Source of the DNA: Candidatus Woesearchaeota archaeon
Lineage (GTDB): Archaea > Nanobdellota > Nanobdellia > Woesearchaeales > JABMPP01
DNA length: 64,000 bases
Direction of reading: 5' to 3'
NCBI GenBank assembly: GCA_018303405.1
Contig: JAGVYD010000012.1
Location: forward strand, 1-64,000
The notes below the pieces were generated by a model. The model had not been told where the DNA came from and did no database searches. It saw only the letters and a program-made list of their open reading frames with translations. This document shows, piece after piece, positions 15,446 through 24,761 of this stretch (its first letter is position 1; each line of letters begins with the position of its first letter). Both the position numbers and the translations under genes were made by a program.

Positions 15446-15465
15446 CTAATATAAGCTCAGCAAGT
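15446..15465. repeat. 20-bp direct repeat, right copy
   Basis: The second copy of the repeat at 15165-15184. TAATATAAGC within it serves as the TATA box about 27 bases before the ATG at 15478. Confidence 0.6.
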
Positions 15466-15477
15466 TCCATATCATAA

Positions 15478-16434
15478 ATGGCACTCGAACTTGAACGCAT
15501 CCCGAACACTGAATCCCTCAAGCCCAAGCCGGCATTCGAGGAACGGTATACAACGCTTCTTGGGGAAAGATATCCGCAGTTTATGGAATGCTCATTGTCT
15601 TTCCTCAGGAAATCAATTAGGGTGAATACGCTGAAAACAGATGTCGGCACTATTGTAAAGCGATTGTCGCCAAAATGGAAGCTTACACCTGTCCCATGGT
15701 GCGCAGAAGGCTTCTGGATTAAGGGGGAAAGAAGGGATGTTGGAAATTTGACAGAGCATGCATTGGGCTACATTTACATCCAGGAAGCGGCATCAATGAT
15801 CCCGCCAATTGTCCTGGATGTCGGGCCCGGGCAATCCGTTCTTGACCTTTGCGCAGCGCCAGGCTCAAAATCAACCCAGATTGCACAATATCTCCAGAAT
15901 TCAGGCGCGCTTATCTGCAATGATTTCCTCGGCGACAGGATAAAGGCCCTGGGGATGAACCTGCAGAGGTGCGGAGCGATGAATACAGTAATCACGCAAA
16001 CCAAAGGCCATAGGTTCAAGGAGCTGAATCTGGAATTTGACAGGATACTGGTTGACGCGCCATGCTCTGGAACAGGCACAATTAGGAAATCCCTCAGGAC
16101 TCTCAAGATGTGGAATCCGAACATGGTCAGGCGGCTGTGCGGAATACAGAGGGAACTCATTCGCACCGCATGGGGCCTTTTGAAGCCTGGCGGAATAATG
16201 GTTTATTCAACCTGTACTTTGGAGCCGGAAGAGGATGAAGGAGTTGTTTCTGATTTCCTGGCCGGGCATTCGGATGCAGAACTCCAGAAAATTGATTTCA
16301 AGGGAAGCAGGAGTCCTGCCATCCTGGAGTTTGAAGGCCGAAAATATGATGGTGCTGTCAGGAATTGCCTGAGGCTCTGGCCGCAGGACAATGACACAGA
16401 AGGATTTTTTGTGGCAAAATTCAGGAAAAAATAA
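15478..16434 (+). CDS. RNA cytosine-C5 methyltransferase (NOL1/NOP2/Sun family)
   Basis: An AdoMet-dependent m5C methyltransferase for tRNA or rRNA. Motifs are in order: AdoMet-binding DLCAAPGSKSTQIA, the motif IV proline-cysteine in DAPCSGTGTI and the motif VI catalytic cysteine in YSTCTLEPEEDEG. An N-terminal region (residues about 30-100, LGERYPQFMECSLSFLRKSIRVNTLK) is typical of archaeal members; there is no PUA domain. The 318-residue length fits. A TATA box about 27 bases upstream implies a leaderless transcript. Whether it acts on tRNA or rRNA cannot be told. Confidence 0.92.
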   Translation: MALELERIPNTESLKPKPAFEERYTTLLGERYPQFMECSLSFLRKSIRVNTLKTDVGTIVKRLSPKWKLTPVPWCAEGFWIKGERRDVGNLTEHALGYIYIQEAASMIPPIVLDVGPGQSVLDLCAAPGSKSTQIAQYLQNSGALICNDFLGDRIKALGMNLQRCGAMNTVITQTKGHRFKELNLEFDRILVDAPCSGTGTIRKSLRTLKMWNPNMVRRLCGIQRELIRTAWGLLKPGGIMVYSTCTLEPEEDEGVVSDFLAGHSDAELQKIDFKGSRSPAILEFEGRKYDGAVRNCLRLWPQDNDTEGFFVAKFRKK

Positions 16435-16542
16435 CCTGTTTTTATATTCCAATGGGAATAATTCAAGCATTAAAATTTATAAAGAGTTTCTTTCCCCAAT
16501 GTATTGCAGCGATGGTGCTTGAACGATCATGATGGTGTTTGA

Positions 16543-17787
16543 ATGAGCATAATATTATCCAATGGCTACAGGGAGACGGCAGAAGTTGAATTCTCAGGAA
16601 AGCATCCTGATATTTTCATGACATATGCCATGGCCAGGCTTGTGAAAAACCTGGCAGAAAAAACGCATGAAATTGATTCAAATGGCTCAGGCCTGCTGGG
16701 CAGGTTCAGGGCTGACCTTAACGGGCAGCTGGGCACTGTCAGGCACGAGCCTGGCAAGGTCACTCCCATAAGGCTGAGCATTGCAGGCCAGCTCGTGATT
16801 CCTGACGGTGTTGACTTTGAGGGGATTGCATACCAAACTCTTGAAGAACAGCTGAGGGAGTCAGGCTACCTTGATACAGGCAATTTTTCCCTGGACAATG
16901 CCATAATTGACCACAGCAGGATTACCCCGCAGGCTATCAACATCAATGCGACCTCAAATGGAAACAAGTTTGCTGATTCTGCCATTGCCTATGGCCATTA
17001 TATCCGGCCGCCCCATGGAATACATGGAACCTTCCCGTCCCTTGAAGTGGCAAAAAAAATCGATGAGACCCTGGACAACCTTGTAAGGCTGAAGAAGAAT
17101 GAGTTGATGCCCGACGGAAAAGTGCATGTCACAGTTGAGCACAGGAAAGACGGATTTGATGTCGTGGATGTTTATCTGTCCGTGGCCCACGCGCCTGGCC
17201 TGAACTCAGACTACAGGGAGACAATAAAAAAGCACATTATTGCAAACCTGCCGGAATACAGGCTCGGCAGGGCCCATTGGCATATCAACGAGGGGGATTT
17301 TGACCAGTATTTTATCCAGGCAGACTCAGGGGTAAGCAAGGCCAAGGACCCGGAGATTATTACAGGGGGCCTCCATCAGCTCGGCACTGACAAGGTCTGG
17401 GGGAAATGCATGTACAAGGCCAGCAGTGTCATTATTCCATATGCTTTTGCTCTCTCAAGGGCAGTTGCCGAGGAAACAGGGGCAGGTTTTGCATCGGTAA
17501 GGGTCAGCTCAAAATACGGGCAGAAAGAAGCTGACATTGAAATTGCTGACCTGGATTTTTTTCTCGGGGATGACCGGCCGTGTATCAGCGATGCTTTGCA
17601 GCACATGCCAAGGGACAGGAAGCAGATACTCGGGCTGCTTGGGATGGACACCGGCATTGCAGCATACCGCCAATTCAATGACGTCGCTGGCTTCCATGGC
17701 AATGATAAGCCTTGGAAACAGCACAATGCAGGGCTCCGCGCCCTATTCCATAAGCACCTGAGCAATGCCATAAGCGACAATGAGTGA
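16543..17787 (+). CDS. Divergent bacterial-type S-adenosylmethionine synthetase homologue
   Basis: A 414-residue protein that follows the bacterial/eukaryotic MAT fold rather than the archaeal MAT family. It shows the HPD of the GHPDK motif (H21, D23), the aligned D of GDQG (D145), PDGKVHVTVE (K193 = E. coli K165), ADSGVSKAK (D261, K268) and WGKCMYK (K288 and K292 = K265 and K269). Several normally invariant residues are changed: K17 to Ile24, R244 to Ala267 and D271 to Ser294 in my by-eye alignment, and the GGGAFSGKDP loop is remodelled. It probably still binds ATP and phosphates; whether it makes AdoMet is open. An in-frame stop precedes the ATG, fixing the start. Confidence 0.75.
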   Translation: MSIILSNGYRETAEVEFSGKHPDIFMTYAMARLVKNLAEKTHEIDSNGSGLLGRFRADLNGQLGTVRHEPGKVTPIRLSIAGQLVIPDGVDFEGIAYQTLEEQLRESGYLDTGNFSLDNAIIDHSRITPQAININATSNGNKFADSAIAYGHYIRPPHGIHGTFPSLEVAKKIDETLDNLVRLKKNELMPDGKVHVTVEHRKDGFDVVDVYLSVAHAPGLNSDYRETIKKHIIANLPEYRLGRAHWHINEGDFDQYFIQADSGVSKAKDPEIITGGLHQLGTDKVWGKCMYKASSVIIPYAFALSRAVAEETGAGFASVRVSSKYGQKEADIEIADLDFFLGDDRPCISDALQHMPRDRKQILGLLGMDTGIAAYRQFNDVAGFHGNDKPWKQHNAGLRALFHKHLSNAISDNE

Positions 17788-17878
17788 TGGCCACTGCCAC
17801 AACAACATTAAGCATCAGCATTAATGGTGTCATTTCTTTTGCAAAAAATATTTATAGTCTAAAAAATGCATCCAAGCC

Positions 17879-18100
17879 ATGTCAACAAAAATGTGGGTCG
17901 ATGGCTCATGCCACTTGTGCAACAGGCACACGCTTAAGAAATGCGACGGCTGCAGTAAGTTTGCCTGCGAAAGCCATTCAAAGGTCATTAAGCTGGGAGG
18001 CTACACGCTTGATGTATGCACTGTCTGCATGAAAGGTATGAAGCCCGGCGCTAAGATTGGCGGCGTGATTATTACAGAAAAGGCTATGGAAGATATCTGA
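17879..18100 (+). CDS. Small zinc-binding protein
   Basis: A 73-residue protein with eight Cys and two or three His arranged as CHLC, CDGC, C-x3-H and CTVC, a pattern of paired zinc sites loosely like AN1 or B-box fingers. The C-terminal 20 residues lack cysteines. A TATA-like sequence at about 17848-17857 lies about 26 bases before the ATG, so it is probably leaderless. It precedes the proteasome gene; function not recognised. Confidence 0.7.
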   Translation: MSTKMWVDGSCHLCNRHTLKKCDGCSKFACESHSKVIKLGGYTLDVCTVCMKGMKPGAKIGGVIITEKAMEDI

Positions 18101-18272
18101 GAATGCTTATTTTTGCCCGCCAAAGCAAAGCTTTAAATACTAAAGATTTTTTACAAATCTCAGCATTCTGAGAGAAGTTCTGGGGAATTACTAGCGGAAC
18201 TTAAGGCGAGCATTGAGGCCAGATAAACGAGCCAAAGCCGAGTCAATAAAGGAAACAGAGGCGAATAAAAAA

Positions 18273-18914
18273 ATGGATACGGAAAATATCTTCCAAAAAG
18301 GAACCACAACAGTTGGAATTGTCTGCAAGGACGGAATAGTGCTGGCCGCTGACAGGCGGGCCACAGCTGGAAACCTGATTGTGAATAAGAGGACAGAGAA
18401 AGTCCAGCTGATAAATGACAATATGGCCATCACAATGGCAGGGACAGTGTCTGATGCTCAATTGCTTACAAAGTTAATAAGGGCGGAAACGACCCTGAAA
18501 AAGATCAGGAGCGGCAGGGAGCCGAATGTCAAGGAAACAGCCAATCTGCTGGCCAACATGGTCTATGGCAATATCAGGAAGTTTTCAATCATTCCGGGAA
18601 TTGCGCATTTCCTCATGGGCGGCAAGGATGATGAGGGATTCCACATTTACGATATCTTTGCAGACGGCTCTATTACAGAAGTGGATGATTACATTACATC
18701 CGGCTCAGGCAGCGTGATGGCCTACGGCGTTCTGGAAACCCTCTTCAAGAAGGACATGTCAATTGACGACGGCGTTAAGCTGGCAGCAAAGTGCATAAAC
18801 GCAGCCATGCAAAGGGACACCTATTCCGGCAATGGCATTGATGTTGTCACCATAACCAAGGATGGCCTCAAGAAAGTGCTGTCAAAGGATTTGACGCCAG
18901 TGTTGGAGATATAA
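18273..18914 (+). CDS. psmB: Proteasome beta subunit
   Basis: Catalytic subunit of the archaeal 20S proteasome. A ten-residue propeptide ends in KG, exposing Thr in TTTVGIVCKDGIVLAADRRAT as the N-terminal nucleophile; the conserved Asp (AADRR) and Lys (VNKRTEK) follow at the expected spacing, and GSGSVMAYGVLE and SGNGIDVVTI are typical later motifs. A TTG at 18213 would extend the frame, but the ATG at 18273 gives the normal propeptide and has GAGGCGA upstream. CTTTAAATAC lies farther upstream, near 18130. Confidence 0.95.
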   Translation: MDTENIFQKGTTTVGIVCKDGIVLAADRRATAGNLIVNKRTEKVQLINDNMAITMAGTVSDAQLLTKLIRAETTLKKIRSGREPNVKETANLLANMVYGNIRKFSIIPGIAHFLMGGKDDEGFHIYDIFADGSITEVDDYITSGSGSVMAYGVLETLFKKDMSIDDGVKLAAKCINAAMQRDTYSGNGIDVVTITKDGLKKVLSKDLTPVLEI

Positions 18915-19061
18915 AAGAAATATAAGAAAAGGAATCCCGGCGGCAAAAGCGCCATCCAGGTGCCAATAATCAACTAAATCAACCTGGTTAATTTATGAAA
19001 CTAACAACAAAATAACACTAAAAACAATATCTGAGATGAAAATGCTGAAATGTGATATTCT

Positions 19062-20957
19062 ATGATGAATGAAATCTTAAAGGAAGTTATGAAATTTTTG
19101 CCAGAGGACAAAATAAGCGACGCTGGTTTTGAAGGCGCAAACATTGTGCTATACACCAAGGACACTGATTTTTTCCTGAACAACAACGGCATAATCAAGA
19201 AAATAGTTGACAATATCAAGAAAAGGGTTGAATTGCGGCCTGACCCGTCAATAACCCTGAATGCTGAAAAGGCTGAAAAGGAAATCAGGAAGCTCATTCC
19301 GGAAGAGGCCAACATTGACCAGATAATTTTTGACCCGCAGCGCTCTGTTGCAATTATCGAGGCTGAAAAGCCCGGCATTGCCATTGGGAAGCAGGGAAGC
19401 CTTCTCCGCGACATAAAGAACGCCACATTCTGGGTGCCGGTGGTGAGGCGAACCCCCCCGTTAAAATCCAAGATAACAGAAAACATCCGCGCTGTGCTTT
19501 ACCAGAACAGCGAGTACAGGAGAAAGTTCCTGAACAAGGTCGGCCACAGGATTTATGACGGCTGGATAAGGGGCAAAAAGAGCGAATGGGTAAGGGTCAC
19601 CTATCTCGGCGCGGCCAGGGAAGTTGGCAGGAGCGCTATTTTCTTGCAGACTCCTGAGTCAAGAATACTGCTGGATTGCGGCGTCAACGTCGCCTCCGAG
19701 GAAAATGCATACCCTTACCTTGAGGTGCCCGAATTCAAGATTGAGGAGCTTGACGCAGTCATAGTTTCCCACGCGCATCTTGACCACTGCGGGTTTATCC
19801 CGTATCTCTATAAGTTTGGATACAAAGGCCCGGTTTATTGCACTCCCCCGACAAGGGATGTCATGGGCCTACTCCAGCTCGACCTTATCAAGATTGCCAG
19901 GGGCGACGGCAAGGAAGCAATTTACACGACAGATGACATCAAGGAAATGATGAAGCACACAATCACTCTTGATTTTGAGGAAGTGACTGATGTCACTCCT
20001 GATGTTAGGATCACATTCTATCCGGCAGGCCACATCCTGGGAAGCGCAATGGTCCATCTGCACATTGGAAATGGGCTGCACAACCTGCTTTACAGCGCGG
20101 ACACAAAATTTGGCAAGTCACAGCTTCTGGACGCAGCAGTAACCGAATTCCCGAGGCTCGAGACCTTGATGATAGAGGCGACATACGGCGGGAAGGACAA
20201 CATCCAGCCGACAAGGCAGGAATGCGAGGCTCAATTTGCTGATATAATCAAGACAACAGTCAAGAACGGGGGAAAAGTCCTTGTTCCGGTTCTTGGAGTC
20301 GGCAGGGCCCAGGAAGTCCAGCTCGTCGTCGAGGAAATGATTCGCATGGGCGAATTGGAAAAAATACCTGTTTATGTGGATGGCATGGTTTGGGATGTGA
20401 CGGCAATCCACACAGCCTATCCTGAATACCTCAATACCTTTGTCCGCAAGCAAATTTTCCACAAGGATGCAAACCCATTCTTGTCCGACATTTTCAAGCG
20501 CATCGGAAGCCAAAAGGAAAGGATTGAAGTCCTTGAGGAAAAGGGGCCGGGCGTTATCCTTGCAACATCAGGCATGCTGACAGGCGGGCCGTCAGTGGAA
20601 TACTTTAAGGCATTGGCATCAGGCTCCATGCATTCGATAATTTTCGTTTCATACCAGGGCGAAGGAAGCCTTGGCCGAAGGGTCCAGCGCGGCGAGAAGG
20701 AAATCATTTTCACTTATGGCAACAAGCAGGAGATGATTAAAGTCAATATGAATGTCCATACCATTGAGGGATTATCCGGCCACAGCGACAGGCGTCAGCT
20801 CATGAGCTTCGTGCACAAGTGCAACCCCAAGCCAAAAAAAGTCATTGTAAACCACGGCGAGTCCAGCAGGTGCCTTGACTTGGCGTCGTCTATCCACAAG
20901 GCCAACAGGATAGAAACTGCAGCGCCGAGAAATCTTGAGACAATAAGGATTAGGTAG
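19062..20957 (+). CDS. aCPSF1-type ribonuclease (KH, metallo-beta-lactamase, beta-CASP)
   Basis: The archaeal CPSF73-like nuclease, an endo/exoribonuclease that ends transcription at U-rich 3' sites. The N-terminal 170 residues contain two KH-type folds (GKQGSLL is the GxxG loop), followed by the metallo-beta-lactamase core with SHAHLDHCG (HxHxDH), DCGVN and PAGHILGSAM, the beta-CASP insert (GVILATSGMLTGGPSVEYF) and the final HSDRRQL and VNHGESS motifs. The 631-residue length is standard. ATG codons at 19062 and 19065 are equivalent. It stands alone after the proteasome gene. Confidence 0.95.
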   Translation: MMNEILKEVMKFLPEDKISDAGFEGANIVLYTKDTDFFLNNNGIIKKIVDNIKKRVELRPDPSITLNAEKAEKEIRKLIPEEANIDQIIFDPQRSVAIIEAEKPGIAIGKQGSLLRDIKNATFWVPVVRRTPPLKSKITENIRAVLYQNSEYRRKFLNKVGHRIYDGWIRGKKSEWVRVTYLGAAREVGRSAIFLQTPESRILLDCGVNVASEENAYPYLEVPEFKIEELDAVIVSHAHLDHCGFIPYLYKFGYKGPVYCTPPTRDVMGLLQLDLIKIARGDGKEAIYTTDDIKEMMKHTITLDFEEVTDVTPDVRITFYPAGHILGSAMVHLHIGNGLHNLLYSADTKFGKSQLLDAAVTEFPRLETLMIEATYGGKDNIQPTRQECEAQFADIIKTTVKNGGKVLVPVLGVGRAQEVQLVVEEMIRMGELEKIPVYVDGMVWDVTAIHTAYPEYLNTFVRKQIFHKDANPFLSDIFKRIGSQKERIEVLEEKGPGVILATSGMLTGGPSVEYFKALASGSMHSIIFVSYQGEGSLGRRVQRGEKEIIFTYGNKQEMIKVNMNVHTIEGLSGHSDRRQLMSFVHKCNPKPKKVIVNHGESSRCLDLASSIHKANRIETAAPRNLETIRIR

Positions 20958-21028
20958 ATAGACAGGGAATAAGGTGGCTTGAGCATTAAGCAGGGGGATA
21001 ATGAAGAATTCTATAATTGAGGGATGGT

Positions 21029-21679
21029 TTATAATCGAGAGATGGTTTGCTCAGCATAATAATCCCTGAGCAAATTCTCAGTAGCATGGATAAAAGGGCC
21101 CGCCCTTTGAAATGATTGGCCGTCAACAGGTATTTTTCCAGTAATTTTCAATTGCAGGCTTTGCTTGCCAGAAGCCTTTGATGCAGGGGTATGGTAAAAT
21201 GAGACATTCGAGACCTCTGGCGCAACGGCCATGCCCAGCTTTCCGGCAAGGTCCCTTATTATCCTTAATTGCGGGGATTTCTCAAAAGTCTTCATCATGG
21301 AAGGAGGCAAGCCAACCAAAGTTGACAGGTACATTATTTCGATTGCACCAGAATCCGGATACTGCAGCATCGACATGGTTGATGTGCCAGCGGGATTCAA
21401 GACATATGTCTCTTCAAATCCATTCTGGAGCCTGTCATATCTTTTGTCTTCAATGGGCTCCCTTGGCAATAATCTTCTCCCAACACCATTCAGTTTAATC
21501 ATCCCCGCAGAACCAGTCAGGAGCGTATATCCCTCCGGGCCAACTTTTGAATCTATTGCATCCAGGAAATCATCGAAATTCTGCCGGGCCTGTGTAATCA
21601 GATATTTTCTCGGGTTGCCGAATACTTTCATCTCTGCAAATTCTTTCTCTGCCCTTTTAATTAGTGTTTCAGTTTCCAT
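21029..21679 (-). CDS. Hypothetical protein
   Basis: A 216-residue protein that I do not recognise. It starts with a charged helix (ETETLIKRAEKEFAEMKVFG) and continues as mixed alpha/beta with TLLTGSAGMIKLNGVGRRLLPREP and several Met/Leu-rich stretches. No signal peptide, membrane span or catalytic motif is seen. The frame continues upstream to 21820, but that part overlaps the next gene's coding sequence, so I use the ATG at 21679. It lies 28 bases after a small coiled-coil gene and is probably co-transcribed with it. Confidence 0.6.
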   Translation of the reverse strand: METETLIKRAEKEFAEMKVFGNPRKYLITQARQNFDDFLDAIDSKVGPEGYTLLTGSAGMIKLNGVGRRLLPREPIEDKRYDRLQNGFEETYVLNPAGTSTMSMLQYPDSGAIEIMYLSTLVGLPPSMMKTFEKSPQLRIIRDLAGKLGMAVAPEVSNVSFYHTPASKASGKQSLQLKITGKIPVDGQSFQRAGPFIHATENLLRDYYAEQTISRL

Positions 21680-21707
21680 AACTGTCTTGACAAGAACAAA
21701 AATAAGA

Positions 21708-21905
21708 TTATACCTGGTTTGCCTCCAGCTTTTCCTCCATTGTCTTGAATTCCTTCCTGAGGCTGTCCAGCTGGACTTTCTTGTAAGGATTAATCTGCCC
21801 CATCTTCTCATCCCATTCAAGGACGCTGATTTTATCCCTCATTGTCACTAATCTTGACCGTATCTGCTCGTCTGTCATTCCGACCGTGGCCTGGGCATTT
21901 TCCAT
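21708..21905 (-). CDS. Small coiled-coil protein
   Basis: A 65-residue charged helical protein (VTMRDKISVLEWDEKMGQIN and VQLDSLRKEFKTMEEKLEAN) with a predicted helix-turn-helix hairpin. The frame opens at 21929, but MENAQATVG at 21905 looks like the natural start. It precedes the unknown gene at 21029-21679 on the same strand. Function unknown. Confidence 0.5.
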   Translation of the reverse strand: MENAQATVGMTDEQIRSRLVTMRDKISVLEWDEKMGQINPYKKVQLDSLRKEFKTMEEKLEANQV

Positions 21906-22018
21906 TATAAAGCACCTCTGCTTCCACAACCCCTGTATTCTTTAAAGATAAGAATTATCGAACTTCTATTCAGCAAAAGTGCAAGCTATTTAAAGGTTTG
22001 GGATGCAGTCAGGAGGTC

Positions 22019-22717
22019 ATGGAGAGGAAAAAGAAGGGAAAGTTGCAAAAAACCAAAAAAAATGCCTATGACTTGGTTGTTTTTGACCTGGACGGGACCA
22101 TCATTGACAATGTTAAATATATTTGGCAGCTGATCCACACTTATCTTAAAACAGACCAGAAAAAAAGGGAGCATTACAGGCAGCAGTTCTTTGCAAGGGA
22201 AATTCATTATGCTGAATGGGCGCGCATGGACATAAAGCTGTGGAAAGAAAGGCAGGCAAGGAAAAAAGACATCATGCGGGGCATGTCATCAATCAGGCTC
22301 ATGAACGGGGCACGGCAGACACTGATGGCCCTTAAAAAATCAGGGCATAAGCTTGCAATCATTTCAGGCAGCCTGAACATCGCCGTGGAAAAAGTGCTCC
22401 CGGAATACAGGGAAATTTTTGATTATGTGCTTGTGAACAAAATTTATTTTCGCCGGAACGGGGAAATCAGCCGCATCATTCCAACAAAATATGATATCGA
22501 GCACAAGCTGACCGGCCTGAAGCACATTTGCAGGCTGGAGAATATCCATCTGAGCAGGACCGCTTTCATAGGCGACAATTATAACGATATCCATATCGCA
22601 GAGGCAGCTGGCCTGTCTATTGCTTTTTGCCCTAATTCAAAGGATCTTGAAAAAGTGGCTGACGTAATCATCAGGAAAAAGGATTTGCGCCTTGTTCTTC
22701 CGCACATAACCGAATAG
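22019..22717 (+). CDS. HAD-superfamily phosphatase (phosphoserine phosphatase-like)
   Basis: A 232-residue hydrolase with HAD motif I VVFDLDGTIIDN, motif II IISGSLN, a motif III Lys nearby and motif IV FIGDNYNDIHIAEAAGLSIAF. The helical cap between motifs I and II and the ending NSKDLEKVADVII resemble SerB-like phosphatases. A basic Lys-rich N-terminal tail of about 15 residues is unusual. TATTTAAAGG lies about 28 bases before the ATG, so the transcript is leaderless and the AGGAGGT just before the ATG is too close to serve as a ribosome site. Substrate unknown. Confidence 0.8.
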   Translation: MERKKKGKLQKTKKNAYDLVVFDLDGTIIDNVKYIWQLIHTYLKTDQKKREHYRQQFFAREIHYAEWARMDIKLWKERQARKKDIMRGMSSIRLMNGARQTLMALKKSGHKLAIISGSLNIAVEKVLPEYREIFDYVLVNKIYFRRNGEISRIIPTKYDIEHKLTGLKHICRLENIHLSRTAFIGDNYNDIHIAEAAGLSIAFCPNSKDLEKVADVIIRKKDLRLVLPHITE

Positions 22718-22777
22718 CTTTGAATTTAGCTTGGCGCATGCCCAGGCCAAGCTTTGCCCATCCCGCCTGTGCATAAT

Positions 22778-24670
22778 TCATTTGTTGATTCCCGGTATTT
22801 TTGGAAATCCGGAAACCACCTTTTCATTCAGCTTTTTTACCAGGTCTACAATAAAATTGATATTGTCCTCCACAGTTCCCATCAGGGTTTCCAGGACATT
22901 CCTATCCTCCGTCATCTTCATAATCTGCTCGACAAAGCTGGACATGCAAAAGGCCTGCGGGAAATTGCCATGCTGTTGTCCGCTATGCTGGTCGAAATGC
23001 TCGGCGCAGAGGTACAAATCAGTTGAAAATTCTATGGCATCAAGCAGCATCTTTCTTGCCTTGGCGAGATTCCTTGACCTTATATAATGGCTGACCAGCC
23101 ACAGTGTGGGCAGAAAGAAGGGCAAGACTGCATCTTCATACCTTTTTACAGCCCCCTTGTCCATTATTAATTTCTCCTCAATCAGCTTGAGTGTTGCCCT
23201 CATTTTCCTGTCACCCGGCTCGACCAGGCCATAATCCTCCACCGCAAGCACCGAGATGTCAATTTGCGCATCCTCGTCATAATTCTGCAAAAAGGCCTGC
23301 CTTTGCTCTGACCAGGCATTCCTTGTAATCTCGCTTTTCATTTTGCTCCTTGTTTTTTCCCAAGAATCTGGATACTTGTGCCCGAGCACATTGGCCATTC
23401 TGATTGCCGACTCCAGGCCCACAAAGCACAGAACTTTTCCATAAACCCAATGCTCTTTTCTTTCCCTGAATTCCCATATCCCGTTCTCCGGCCTGTTGTA
23501 ATTAGCCTGAATCCAATTTGCGGCTTTCCTTATCTTTGTCCAGCAATGCTCAAGCATCTCCACATCCTGAGTGAAAACATAATAAAGGTAAGTGGTGTGG
23601 AGAACACTCCCCTCGCTGTCAAGCTGCAGCTGGTTTTTGGCGCCATTATTGACACGAATAATCTCTTCCATATTGGGCCCTCTTAATTTCTTCAGGACCA
23701 TCTCTTTAGGGGCAGTCTTGCCGTTTATTGTGTAGAATGGCTGCTTCCAGTGGCCATCATTGCCTTGAATGAAATAAAAAAACCTGAGCTGCCTCTTAAC
23801 TTCCTCAAAATGCCCGGTCATCAGCAATGCCCTGCTCATAAAATACGAATCCCTTATCCAGCAGAATCTATAGTCCCAATTGTCTGTCCCCGCGGGCACC
23901 GCAGGAAAACTTGCAGTCGGCGCAGCAATCATTGCGCCTGTCTTTTCAAATATCAGCAGCTTCATGGTCAAAAGGCTTCTCTCCAGCATTTTGCTGAATT
24001 CCATATGGTCCAGCTTAATTCTTTTTCCCCTGTCCATCCAGTCCTGCCAAAATTTTACTGCTCTCCCAAACTCCAGCTCGGGATCAATGTACTTTGCCCT
24101 GTTCAGCATGCCCCTCACCGCCCGTGCGGTCTCGCTATAGGCCAGCACAAGGCTGGCATTCCTCTCTCCTCCCTCCTTCAGCTTGAAATCCTTGAAATTC
24201 TCCGGCTTCAGGTAAATGCCGAGGCTGGCCATGGGCTTTTTGGAAATCATCTGCGTTTCAGCCAGGTCCTTAAACTTTTTTTGGGAGCTGCCTATCCCTG
24301 AATTAACACGGATTGAGAATCTCCTTGTTTTGGGCGCAAGGTTTTTCACAGAAACGATTCTGAAGAGGAATCTCTGTTTCCACGGGAAGAAATCAGTGAT
24401 GGTCATGGTTGTCTGCTTAAAGGAAATTGTTGTCTGCAAGACATTGGTTTTCGGGATATAGGCCTGTTTTGTGTTTTGGACCAGGAGCTCCCTGTTGTTG
24501 TCCAGCAGCGACAGGCCGAAGCTTTGCCCTGAAATCCTGTCCAGGGCCCTGGAGTAGACAATATTTCCGTCGAATTTTGGCAGGCATAGCCAGTCAATTT
24601 CTGCGGTGGGTGAGACTAAAGCGCAGGTCTCCCCATTGCCAATAATCCCGTAATATTGCTGTCTTGGCAT
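22778..24670 (-). CDS. Glycoside hydrolase family 15 (glucoamylase/trehalase-like)
   Basis: A 630-residue GH15 enzyme. The N-terminal beta domain starts with YGIIGNGETCALVSPTAEIDWLCLPKFD, the typical archaeal GH15 opening, and the (alpha/alpha)6 barrel contains WDYRFCWIRDSYFMSRAL and IWEFRERKEHWVYGKVLCFVGLESAI; the Glu in WEFRE is the likely general acid. Related archaeal enzymes act on trehalose or on glucose polymers; the sequence alone does not decide. It lies 91 bases downstream of the GT4-HAD fusion on the same strand, so the pair may make and break one glucoside. Confidence 0.9.
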   Translation of the reverse strand: MPRQQYYGIIGNGETCALVSPTAEIDWLCLPKFDGNIVYSRALDRISGQSFGLSLLDNNRELLVQNTKQAYIPKTNVLQTTISFKQTTMTITDFFPWKQRFLFRIVSVKNLAPKTRRFSIRVNSGIGSSQKKFKDLAETQMISKKPMASLGIYLKPENFKDFKLKEGGERNASLVLAYSETARAVRGMLNRAKYIDPELEFGRAVKFWQDWMDRGKRIKLDHMEFSKMLERSLLTMKLLIFEKTGAMIAAPTASFPAVPAGTDNWDYRFCWIRDSYFMSRALLMTGHFEEVKRQLRFFYFIQGNDGHWKQPFYTINGKTAPKEMVLKKLRGPNMEEIIRVNNGAKNQLQLDSEGSVLHTTYLYYVFTQDVEMLEHCWTKIRKAANWIQANYNRPENGIWEFRERKEHWVYGKVLCFVGLESAIRMANVLGHKYPDSWEKTRSKMKSEITRNAWSEQRQAFLQNYDEDAQIDISVLAVEDYGLVEPGDRKMRATLKLIEEKLIMDKGAVKRYEDAVLPFFLPTLWLVSHYIRSRNLAKARKMLLDAIEFSTDLYLCAEHFDQHSGQQHGNFPQAFCMSSFVEQIMKMTEDRNVLETLMGTVEDNINFIVDLVKKLNEKVVSGFPKIPGINK

Positions 24671-24761
24671 AGCAATCCTCTTGTGTTGTACCCTTCATCC
24701 AGTGTCCTGGGTGGTAAGGGCCCGGCCCGGCAGCGAGGGCATAATCATTCTGGGCAAGGCC

